A DNA stretch of 32,800 nt. It comes from a virus. The DNA lies in IMG/VR virus record IMGVR_UViG_3300047373_000707, positions 1 through 32,800 of that record. The stretch is one strand, 5' to 3'. Shown here one piece after another: positions 15,060 through 21,145 of the stretch (within the stretch, counting starts at the first letter, position 1; each line of letters starts with the position of its first letter). The notes below the pieces were generated by a model. The model had not been told where the DNA came from, did not search any database, and saw nothing but the letters and a program-made list of their open reading frames with translations. The position numbers and the translations under genes are program-made.

Positions 15060-15130
15060 TTGGCCTACTAGGACTCGAACCTAGAATGGAGGTACCAAAA
15101 ACCTCAGTGTTGCCATTACACCATAGACCA
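15060..15130 (-). tRNA. tRNA-Gln (anticodon UUG)
   Basis: 71 nt. Acceptor TGGTCTA/TAGGCCA with the weak U1-A72 pair typical of tRNA-Gln; anticodon stem GAGGT/ACCTC with loop TTTTGGT (anticodon TTG); T-arm CTAGG-TTCGAGT-CCTAG. Discriminator is A73 and position 37 is G, unlike E. coli tRNA-Gln (G73, A37). CCA is not encoded. The phage also encodes GlnRS 0.7 kb downstream. Confidence 0.95.
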
Positions 15131-15143
15131 ATAACTTATTTAG

Positions 15144-15215
15144 TAGCCCGTAAGAGAATCGAACTCTTGTTACCAGGATGAAAACCTGGCGTCCTAACCA
15201 CTAGACGAACGGGCC
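15144..15215 (-). tRNA. tRNA-Glu (anticodon UUC)
   Basis: 72 nt. Acceptor GGCCCGT/ACGGGCT (first pair G-U), D-arm with AGTGGTTAGGAC, anticodon stem CCAGG/CCTGG with loop TTTTCAT (anticodon TTC), T-arm AAGAG-TTCGATT-CTCTT. CCA is not encoded. It reads GAA, which is extremely common in the acidic scaffold and other structural genes. Confidence 0.95.
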
Positions 15216-15262
15216 ATTTTCTGATATAAATATATTGATTTTTATTAAAAAGTAAATTATTA

Positions 15263-15589
15263 TTAGCAATACCGAACAGCACGAACTCTAATCGTGTAGT
15301 TCTTACTGCTGCCGTTCTGGGTGCCGTTTGAGAAGTACTGAGTCCAAACGCCGAAGTTATTGTACTCGGTAGAACTCCAATAGTAGTTATTAACAAAGCC
15401 GCCAATTTCTTCCTTTTTTTTATAAAGCATATTCAATTCATCTTTTGTTGGCAATCTCCATTCTAATCCTAGTTTTTTACAAGCAATTTTTGCGTCATGC
15501 CAATTCATACGACCTAAATCACGAGACACTTCCAATCCGTTAACTGATTTTTTACCTTCTAGTAATATGTGTTTTGAATTAACATTCAT
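15263..15589 (-). CDS. Lectin-fold (DUF1566/Lcl-type) protein, candidate DGR variable protein 1
   Basis: A 108-residue stand-alone domain with no signal peptide. Its pattern GLEVSRDLGRMNWHDAK, EWRLPTKDEL, YWSSTEYN and VRAVR matches the DUF1566/Lcl C-terminal family, a C-type-lectin-like fold. In DGR targets of this type the C-terminus is the variable region. Here residues 69-108 fit that: fixed W-SST, W, F, NG, Q, K and VRAVR positions with non-matching residues in between when compared with the paralogue. Codons change abruptly: the first two thirds use A/T-ended codons, while the tail is dominated by NNC codons (TTC, GGC, TAC, AAC, ACC, AGC), as expected if AAC codons of a template were mutated at their A residues. 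It lies 15 nt after its paralogue. No template repeat or reverse transcriptase is seen in the window. Confidence 0.75.
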   Translation of the reverse strand: MNVNSKHILLEGKKSVNGLEVSRDLGRMNWHDAKIACKKLGLEWRLPTKDELNMLYKKKEEIGGFVNNYYWSSTEYNNFGVWTQYFSNGTQNGSSKNYTIRVRAVRYC

Positions 15590-15604
15590 TAAACTAAGTC
15601 ATTA

Positions 15605-15931
15605 TTAGCAATGCCGAACAGCACGCACATTATATTTGTAACTCTTGTGGAAGTAACCTTGAAGACCGTTAGTGAAAATGTGGAACCAAGCAAGAGTTTT
15701 ATCATAATCTGTAGAGCTCCAATGAATATTGTTACCAAGGTCACCAATTTCTTCCTTGTTTTCAAAAAACATATTCAATTCCTTTATTGTTGGCAATCTC
15801 CATCCTTGCCCGAGGTTTTTAGAAGTCTCAATTGCTTCATACCAAGTCATATGTCCTAGATTATGAGACACTTCCAATCCGTTAACTGATTTTTTGCCTT
15901 CTAATAGTATATGTTTTGACTTAACACTCAT
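15605..15931 (-). CDS. Lectin-fold (DUF1566/Lcl-type) protein, candidate DGR variable protein 2
   Basis: A 108-residue paralogue of the next gene, colinear without gaps and strongly similar in the first 65 residues (LLEGKKSVNGLEVS, WRLPT, EL-M, NKEEIG). The C-terminal 40 residues differ at about half the positions: HWSSTDYDKTLAW versus YWSSTEYNNFGVW, and later LQGYFHKSYKYN versus TQNGSSKNYTIR. Both end VRAVR-x-C, encoded by the identical CGTGCTGTTCGG then ATTGC. Variable positions again often carry NNC codons (TTC, CAC, TAC). Silent C/T differences from the paralogue show the two were not copied from one single template recently. The ATG overlaps the stop of the PcfJ-like gene (TAATG). Confidence 0.75.
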   Translation of the reverse strand: MSVKSKHILLEGKKSVNGLEVSHNLGHMTWYEAIETSKNLGQGWRLPTIKELNMFFENKEEIGDLGNNIHWSSTDYDKTLAWFHIFTNGLQGYFHKSYKYNVRAVRHC

Positions 15932-16590
15932 TAAACTAAGTCATTATTACTTTTATTAAACTTAAGTTTATATTTTGTAAGATATTCTATAACGAATTCT
16001 CTACTTTCTTTTGAAGCGGGGTAATTAGAATGTGCTTTTAGCTGGTTGAATACCAAATCATTATCAACAACTGCAAAACCTAAAGTCAACCTTTCCCAGG
16101 ATTTTTTATTAAAAAACTTAAATCCTACATATTCTCCTTCTGCAATTATATATCTATAAGTAGCTATACAATGATTCATATACTTACCTTCCCAATCTAA
16201 TTGTTTTATATCTTGTATTAATTCGATTTTATAATTTTCTTCATCACAAGATAGATGACTGTAATTATCTACTCGTTGTTGAAACTTCTGCTCCAGATAA
16301 AAATCTGAATCTGCCTTAAAATTTCTTACTAACTCAAGATGATATCCAAGAAGATTCTTTTTTTCTACAGAAAGAAGAGTGTCTGTATCTTGATTCATTA
16401 TTTTAAGAGTTCTATATGTGTCTATATAATACTCAACTAACGTTTCGTGATTTATTTTTCTTTCAAAAATATTTTCAATATGCTTCGCTGGTAAAATTTC
16501 ACCGTCTCCAAAATTATTATTTAAATAATCAAAAAATATTTCGACTTCTATTTTAGAAGACTTTTGTTCTAATAAATTTTTATCAATCAT
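15931..16590 (-). CDS. PcfJ-like protein
   Basis: A 219-residue protein. The segment LDWEGKYMNHCIATYRYIIA followed by EGEYVGF (residues about 135-160) matches the conserved core of PcfJ-like proteins (L-x-x-E-G-x-x-M-x-H/N-C), named after a gene of plasmid pCF10 and widespread on plasmids and phages. The biochemical role of the family is not known to me. The N-terminal 120 residues are helical. It overlaps the upstream ATPase gene by 4 nt (ATGA) and the downstream lectin gene by 1 nt (TAATG), so all three should be translated together. The association with hypervariable-type lectins is unusual. Confidence 0.65.
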   Translation of the reverse strand: MIDKNLLEQKSSKIEVEIFFDYLNNNFGDGEILPAKHIENIFERKINHETLVEYYIDTYRTLKIMNQDTDTLLSVEKKNLLGYHLELVRNFKADSDFYLEQKFQQRVDNYSHLSCDEENYKIELIQDIKQLDWEGKYMNHCIATYRYIIAEGEYVGFKFFNKKSWERLTLGFAVVDNDLVFNQLKAHSNYPASKESREFVIEYLTKYKLKFNKSNNDLV

Positions 16591-17258
16591 AATTGTGTTT
16601 GTAAAGATAAATTATCGGAACCATATCTATTTTTTATAAGATTAATTTTTGCGTTAAATCCATTATCAACATTAGTAGTTTTATTAACAGTCATATATAC
16701 ATCACTCCAAATTAAAGTATTATTAATAGAATGGAAGGCTCTTGTTTCTAAATCACTGTTTAAACTTCTCTGTAAACTTGTAGATATGTAACAACTTACA
16801 TCACAAACATTTGAAATGTCTCTAATTGAATCCATATTTTCCTTTATTGTATCTCTGTTTGTTAATGAAAATTTTCTTTCGATTGTTTTTTCAGTCAATA
16901 GTCTTTTGCTATGTTTAAGTATATTTTGTTGGTATCCAACATAATCATCAAAAAATATAGATTTAATTTTATTGTGGTTAACAATCTTTTCAATGAGGTT
17001 AAAATTATCATTGGATAAATGAAACAAGCTACCATTATTTTCATTTTTTTTATATGCAAATTGTTCCTTTTTTCTTTTAATTCTATTAAAAAAATAACTT
17101 GAAGAAACTTCTCCAACATACAAACAGTTAAAACCTTTTTGCATATGCTCTAAAATTAAAGATTCTAAAACAGATGATTTACCCCCTCCAGCGGTAGAAG
17201 CTATTACTGTTGTGTTACTCTCAAAATAAGGAAGGTCGAAATGATTTAATATATTCAT
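16587..17258 (-). CDS. Stand-alone RecA/DnaB-like P-loop ATPase
   Basis: A 223-residue protein with the core of a DnaB-type RecA-fold ATPase. Walker A is ASTAGGGKSS (residues 20-29; the first Gly is replaced by Ala). CLYVGEVSSS (45-54) corresponds to the S-L-E-M strand with the catalytic Glu50. Walker B is SIFFDDY (100-106). LIKNRYG near residue 211 resembles the arginine finger region (K-N-R-x-G) of DnaB helicases. It lacks the N-terminal primase-interacting domain, so it is not a complete replicative helicase. It could be a reduced helicase or a motor for another process. It begins the minus-strand operon directly downstream of a strong host-type promoter; the first in-frame ATG is only about 6 nt after the minus-7 box, so the transcript may be leaderless. 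Confidence 0.75.
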   Translation of the reverse strand: MNILNHFDLPYFESNTTVIASTAGGGKSSVLESLILEHMQKGFNCLYVGEVSSSYFFNRIKRKKEQFAYKKNENNGSLFHLSNDNFNLIEKIVNHNKIKSIFFDDYVGYQQNILKHSKRLLTEKTIERKFSLTNRDTIKENMDSIRDISNVCDVSCYISTSLQRSLNSDLETRAFHSINNTLIWSDVYMTVNKTTNVDNGFNAKINLIKNRYGSDNLSLQTQL

Positions 17259-17263
17259 AACCT

Positions 17264-17294
17264 CAAATCTAATATAATAGATTCTTTTTTCAAA
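17264..17294 (-). promoter_or_regulatory. Bacteroidetes-type promoter of the minus-strand island
   Basis: On the minus strand TTTG (17294-17291), a 19-nt spacer, then TAGATTTG (17271-17264). This is an exact match to the Bacteroidetes housekeeping consensus (TTTG at minus 33, TAnnTTTG at minus 7, spacer about 19). It would fire just before the ATG at 17258. Confidence 0.8.
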
Positions 17295-17302
17295 CTATTT
17301 AT
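17286..17302 (+). promoter_or_regulatory. Candidate late promoter divergent from the early promoter
   Basis: TTTTTCAAACTATTTAT ending 19 nt before the ATG at 17322. The 19-bp string extending to 17304 is identical to that at 5665-5683. It overlaps the minus-33 box of the divergent host-type promoter. Confidence 0.55.
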
Positions 17303-17321
17303 ATATAAAAATAAAAACATC

Positions 17322-17597
17322 ATGAATACAAGCGCAAATTATAAAGCTATTCCTTTAACGGGAACCATGGGAGAAGACGTACTAGGAAATGGTGTGACAG
17401 GAACAAGTGTTCATCAAGTTTATTGCTTAGCTGCTGGTGCTATTCAAATTACTGCAGCAGGTGGTGGAACCTTTACTTGGAATGCTACAACTAACTCATC
17501 TATAGATGTTGTTGTGAAATCTGTTACAGTTACAACTGGTACATTTATAGGCTTTAAAGCTAAAACAGACCCTTTTCAATTTGGTCCATTTAGTTAA
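17322..17597 (+). CDS. Small beta-rich virion-type protein
   Basis: A 91-residue protein, Gly-, Thr- and Ala-rich, with alternating beta-strand pattern (GAIQITAAGGGTFTWNATTN, then VVVKSVTVTTGTFIGFKAK). No signal peptide, no catalytic motif. It is the first gene of the neck module and lies 17 nt before the gp13-like gene. Proteins of this size and composition are common minor virion components, for example decoration or stabilising proteins, but I cannot assign a specific one. Confidence 0.6.
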   Translation: MNTSANYKAIPLTGTMGEDVLGNGVTGTSVHQVYCLAAGAIQITAAGGGTFTWNATTNSSIDVVVKSVTVTTGTFIGFKAKTDPFQFGPFS

Positions 17598-17614
17598 TAA
17601 ATAAAAAATATATT

Positions 17615-18844
17615 ATGAGTCAAGGTTTTGGATACTGTGAAATAATGTCTGAGGACTGTTTAAGTGGAATGACTGAACAGCAAACCTCTAGGATATTCAA
17701 AAGAATTAGAAGAAAGTTAGGTGAACCTGTTATGGGTGTAGAGCTAGAAGATGAGCAACTAGAAGAATGTTTATGTGAAGCTATTGAAGAATATTCTTCA
17801 TATATACATCAGTGGGGTTTAGAAAATAGACTTTCTCAAATGCTTGGATTGCCTAGTGATATTGATTTTACGTTAAAATTTGTATCTCAAAATTTTGGTT
17901 TTGAAAGAACTTTTTCAAGAGCTTATGCTGAACAGGTAAATGGTTTAGGTGGTGTAAACAGTATGAGGGAACTCAAATTGGGACACATACCTCTTACTGC
18001 TGGTACTCAAGACTATATTATACCTGCAGGACAAGAGTTAAATGAAGTTCTTTGGTTCACGCCTAACTTTATAAACTTGTTTGGTCTTGACCCGTTTGCC
18101 AATTCAAATATAGCTTTTTCTGAATTTGGAGCTTCATTTGCAGGGCACACTTTGTATCACGTAATGCCTGTTTATGATACTATATTAACGGCTCAAGCTG
18201 CTGAATTAAGAAACAAAGTTAGAGGTTCAGAATATTCATATAGAGTTAGGGGTGGTTCTGATGGTTCTAAAGTAATCTCTTTATATCCAATACCTAGAGT
18301 TAATACAACTGCTGGCGTAGGGTCTTCTAATATGGGTATTGGTGGAGGCGCAGGAACGCCAGGTACTATGTTTTATTATTACTATGATACTATCGGAATA
18401 GGTGGTAATGAAGCTTTTAGTGGAAATACCGCAAATCCAGGTTTTTCAGGAAGCACTAACCCTATAGACGGATTGCCAGACCAAGGTAATGGTTTAGTTT
18501 CGGGGCCTTCAGATGCTATTTTATATAATTTGAGATATAATGAATTGAACGACCCTGCTAAAACTTGGGTTAAAAAATATGCTCAAGCAAACGCTAAGGA
18601 ACTTTTAGGAATTGGTATTAGAGGTAAGTTTTCAGGTGAATTACCTATACCAGACGCTTCATTGACAATGAATCACTCTGATTTAATAACAAATGGTAAA
18701 GCTGACATGGATAAACTAAAAGAAGAGTTAAGAGACCTTTTAGATAGATTAAATTATAAAGCCTTACTTGAAAATAATGCTTTAATGCAAGAATATGTAA
18801 ATAAAACATTGAGTTACGGACCGCTTCCGATTTATTTAGGTTAA
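17615..18844 (+). CDS. Neck protein (T4 gp13-like head completion)
   Basis: A 409-residue structural protein. The N-terminal half begins with a helix-rich part (QTSRIFKRIRRKLGEPV, then LEECLCEAIEEYSSYI) as in neck/head-completion proteins, followed by beta sequence and a Gly/Asn-rich insertion (about residues 235-310) that looks disordered. The C-terminal part, WVKKYAQANAKELLGIGIRG and then DASLTMNHSDLITNGKADMD, resembles the gp13-type neck proteins of T4-like phages. It is longer than T4 gp13 (about 309) because of the insertion. It is followed after 9 nt by the gp14-like gene, the expected neighbour. The assignment is by memory of the family pattern and context. Confidence 0.65.
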   Translation: MSQGFGYCEIMSEDCLSGMTEQQTSRIFKRIRRKLGEPVMGVELEDEQLEECLCEAIEEYSSYIHQWGLENRLSQMLGLPSDIDFTLKFVSQNFGFERTFSRAYAEQVNGLGGVNSMRELKLGHIPLTAGTQDYIIPAGQELNEVLWFTPNFINLFGLDPFANSNIAFSEFGASFAGHTLYHVMPVYDTILTAQAAELRNKVRGSEYSYRVRGGSDGSKVISLYPIPRVNTTAGVGSSNMGIGGGAGTPGTMFYYYYDTIGIGGNEAFSGNTANPGFSGSTNPIDGLPDQGNGLVSGPSDAILYNLRYNELNDPAKTWVKKYAQANAKELLGIGIRGKFSGELPIPDASLTMNHSDLITNGKADMDKLKEELRDLLDRLNYKALLENNALMQEYVNKTLSYGPLPIYLG

Positions 18845-18853
18845 TAATTTGTT

Positions 18854-19417
18854 ATGGCTAGAAATGTAGGAAATAACAATAGAGATAGATTGCTTAATAG
18901 GAATGAAAAAAAACCTTCCGAAGCAAGAGAATTAGATAATTCACAAAAAGGCGTTAAAAAATTTTTCGGTGAAAAAGAAAAAAAATTTTTTGAAAGTTCA
19001 GGAAGGGAAATAACAGAAGAAATTTTACAAGAGTCTTTAATTCTTTATAGAATAGATTATAAAAGAACAAGAACTCACGATTTATACGGTGAATCTAAAA
19101 AGAAAGTTCATTTAGACCCTGTTGAAGTATTTGGAAGAATAAACGTAGAGGCTCAGTCTCCTAATTACATTTCACCAGGGGGGTTAATTAGAAAAGGTTT
19201 TGGAAAGTTAACTGCAAGTATTTATGTATCACACTTGGATGAGTTAAATGCAGAAATAAGAATGGGTGACTTTGTTTATCACAAAGGAAACTATTATGAG
19301 GTTACCGATGATGGAAGTTCAAACATAGACAATAAGCACTCTTGGGGTGGGGATAAACTATTTTCAATTACAGTAATGGCTGTTGAGGTGAATAGTGACG
19401 TATTCAATGCAAGATAA
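18854..19417 (+). CDS. Neck protein (T4 gp14-like), tentative
   Basis: A 187-residue protein. After a charged, probably flexible N-terminus of about 60 residues comes a compact domain containing LILYRIDYKRTRTHDLYGES, then VFGRINVE and GFGKLTASIYVSHLDELNAE, and IRMGDFVYHKGNYYEVTDDG. This has the look of a head-tail connector beta-barrel and the place of gp14 in T4-like phages, between gp13 and gp15. It is shorter than T4 gp14 (256). It could equally be a head-tail joining protein of another type. It closes the upstream neck unit: the next gene is on the other strand. Confidence 0.55.
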   Translation: MARNVGNNNRDRLLNRNEKKPSEARELDNSQKGVKKFFGEKEKKFFESSGREITEEILQESLILYRIDYKRTRTHDLYGESKKKVHLDPVEVFGRINVEAQSPNYISPGGLIRKGFGKLTASIYVSHLDELNAEIRMGDFVYHKGNYYEVTDDGSSNIDNKHSWGGDKLFSITVMAVEVNSDVFNAR

Positions 19418-19418
19418 A

Positions 19419-19447
19419 AATATACTATTACTTACTATTAGTATATT
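19419..19447. terminator. Weak AT hairpin between convergent genes
   Basis: AATATACTA (19419-19427) and TAGTATATT (19439-19447) can form a 9-bp AT-rich stem between the convergent genes ending at 19417 and 19492. No T tract follows, so a terminator function is uncertain. Confidence 0.3.
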
Positions 19448-19491
19448 AATCCGCCGTATGTTAGTAAAATAATATGCACAGGTCAAAAAAA

Positions 19492-20271
19492 TTATATTAA
19501 CTCTATTGAAAACCCTATATTCTTTAGAATGGAAGAGTCTTTTCGACTATAATAATGCTTACCTTTTATTAGTTCTCCATTATTACATAGTTCATCGAAA
19601 AGTTCTTTTCTACAATTTTTTAAAACCGTAACGTATTTTTTCTTTATTGACACAATTCCCATATTAACCATTCTCATTAATTGGTTATATCCTGTCATTT
19701 TTGTTTTATTCAACATTTCACCAATAGTTTCACAGCATATAAAAGTATCAAAATTTATCCTTTCACTCGCAATTGACCGTTTTAAGACTTCTGGACTAAT
19801 CCCGCTTTTTCTTAATTTGTTAATTTGGTCTCTTTTCCGCATAAGCGAGTTGGATTTACCTTTGATAGTATATCTCTGTTTATTGAGATTGTTAATTAAA
19901 ACTTTAGAATACAATCTAGTTTTAACATCTTGTACACTTTCAGAATCACGGAACATTATTGAACCACATCTATTGTTATGGTTCACTCCGTAAATTTTTG
20001 AAATCTTCTCTATAGAAGAAAATGTAATATTATTACCCCCAGATTTATTTTTTACAGTATTGATAATATTCATATTTTCCATTTTTTTTAAATGAAATTT
20101 TATAGAATTTGGAGAAACCCCTATTAATCTAGAAGCTTTTCTTACTGAAAAATTATAAATAGTTGAATTAGAGTATAGATATTTTAGTTTTATAAAATAA
20201 GAAAACGTCAAAATCTCTTCGGACTTTATTAGCCTTTTAATTAAGCTGTGTGTTATTCTTACTTTTTTCAA
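19492..20271 (-). CDS. Helix-turn-helix DNA-binding protein
   Basis: A 259-residue, strongly basic protein. The segment FSVRKASRLIGVSPNSIKFH and LKKMENMNII (about residues 41-71) reads as a winged helix-turn-helix. The C-terminal half has a second possible DNA-binding part (FICCETIGEMLNKTKMTGYN). This suggests a transcription or replication regulator. The start must be the TTG at 20271: an in-frame stop lies 15 nt further upstream and no ATG follows for about 65 codons. It sits alone on the minus strand between neck and tail genes, so it may be a recently inserted gene, in the manner of morons or homing elements, though no endonuclease motif is visible. Confidence 0.65.
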   Translation of the reverse strand: MKKVRITHSLIKRLIKSEEILTFSYFIKLKYLYSNSTIYNFSVRKASRLIGVSPNSIKFHLKKMENMNIINTVKNKSGGNNITFSSIEKISKIYGVNHNNRCGSIMFRDSESVQDVKTRLYSKVLINNLNKQRYTIKGKSNSLMRKRDQINKLRKSGISPEVLKRSIASERINFDTFICCETIGEMLNKTKMTGYNQLMRMVNMGIVSIKKKYVTVLKNCRKELFDELCNNGELIKGKHYYSRKDSSILKNIGFSIELI

Positions 20272-20338
20272 ATTAAAACAATTTCAGCGAATATAACAGA
20301 ATAAAAATAAAATTCAAATGTTTATTAAAATTATTTAA

Positions 20339-20345
20339 TATTTAT
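20339..20345 (+). promoter_or_regulatory. Candidate late promoter element TATTTAT
   Basis: AATATTTATTATT, ending 23 nt before the ATG at 20369. It follows a minus-strand gene, so the downstream tail genes need a promoter here. Confidence 0.45.
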
Positions 20346-20368
20346 TATTAAGGATAAAAATCAAATAA

Positions 20369-21085
20369 ATGTCTATTCAGAAAAATATCAACGACAATCT
20401 TAATGATAGTTTTAAAAACACTAATTATTTACCTCAGAAACTTTTATTAGAAGACTCTGATAGGGGGATGAGAGATTTTATTATTGACTTAAACATAACT
20501 GTTGAAAATTCTGAAGGGAAAGACATAAGGGTGCCTGTTATATTTTTAACACAAGAAAGATGGGCGGAATTTAAAATGAACTGGAAATTCCTTAAGGATG
20601 AGAGTGGAGAGGAAATTACTATGCCTTTTATGACGCTGAGAAGAAAAGCCGTAAAGAAAGGAACATCACCTTTAAAAAGAACAATACCTAAAAAGCTGAA
20701 ATTTACATATTGTAAAGTTCCAACTACTGACGGCGTTTTGGCTGGCTATGAAATTTTCAAAATACCTCAACCTACTTGGGTTGATGTTGAATATGAATTG
20801 AGATTTGTAACTCACTACATGCAAGATGTTAATATATCTTATGAAAAAATGTTAGAAGAAGGCTTTTCAGATGGACAAGGGTATATGAAAATTAATGGAT
20901 ATAACATACCTGCAATATTGGGAGACCCAAGTGAAGACAACACTGTAGATAGCATAGATGCGGACAGATTTTTTCAGTTGGTATACCCATTAACAGTACA
21001 CTCTAGGATAGTAGACCCTAAAAAATTTGAAAGAGTTCAAACTATTACAAAAATTTCTATACAAATTCAAGAGGATGAATGTTAG
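20369..21085 (+). CDS. Tail terminator / proximal sheath stabiliser (T4 gp15-like)
   Basis: A 238-residue protein. It has the gp15 family layout: an early RVPVIFLTQERWAEFK segment, then TLRRKAVKK followed by KLKFTYCKVPTTDG, then PTWVDVEYELRFVTHYMQDV with the typical Y-E-L-x-F-x-T-x-Y core, and a later D-x-D..R-F-F-Q-L-V-Y-P-L-T-V. T4 gp15 is about 272 residues and caps the tail at its head-proximal end. The gene comes directly before the sheath gene, as expected. A candidate late promoter precedes it. Confidence 0.75.
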   Translation: MSIQKNINDNLNDSFKNTNYLPQKLLLEDSDRGMRDFIIDLNITVENSEGKDIRVPVIFLTQERWAEFKMNWKFLKDESGEEITMPFMTLRRKAVKKGTSPLKRTIPKKLKFTYCKVPTTDGVLAGYEIFKIPQPTWVDVEYELRFVTHYMQDVNISYEKMLEEGFSDGQGYMKINGYNIPAILGDPSEDNTVDSIDADRFFQLVYPLTVHSRIVDPKKFERVQTITKISIQIQEDEC

Positions 21086-21103
21086 TTTTGAGTTTTTTTA
21101 TCC

Positions 21104-21110
21104 TATTTAT
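21104..21110 (+). promoter_or_regulatory. Candidate late promoter element TATTTAT upstream of sheath
   Basis: TTTTTTATCCTATTTATTG, with 35 nt between the heptamer and the ATG at 21146. Confidence 0.45.
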
Positions 21111-21145
21111 TGTAAAACTGTACAAAATTAAAAATTTAAAATAAG

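Noticed and set aside
15136-15405. Minus-strand reading frame across tRNA-Glu and the lectin variable region
   Set aside because: It overlaps a tRNA and a better gene in another frame; its product contains translated tRNA sequence.
15263-17258. A reverse transcriptase or Avd-like gene next to the lectins
   Set aside because: None of the nearby products has RT motifs or an Avd-like helical bundle; the ATPase and PcfJ-like proteins are different families. The RT, if any, is outside the window.
19492-20271. Homing endonuclease inserted in the neck/tail cluster
   Set aside because: It has the typical placement, but no GIY-YIG, HNH or LAGLIDADG motif is visible; only helix-turn-helix sequence is.
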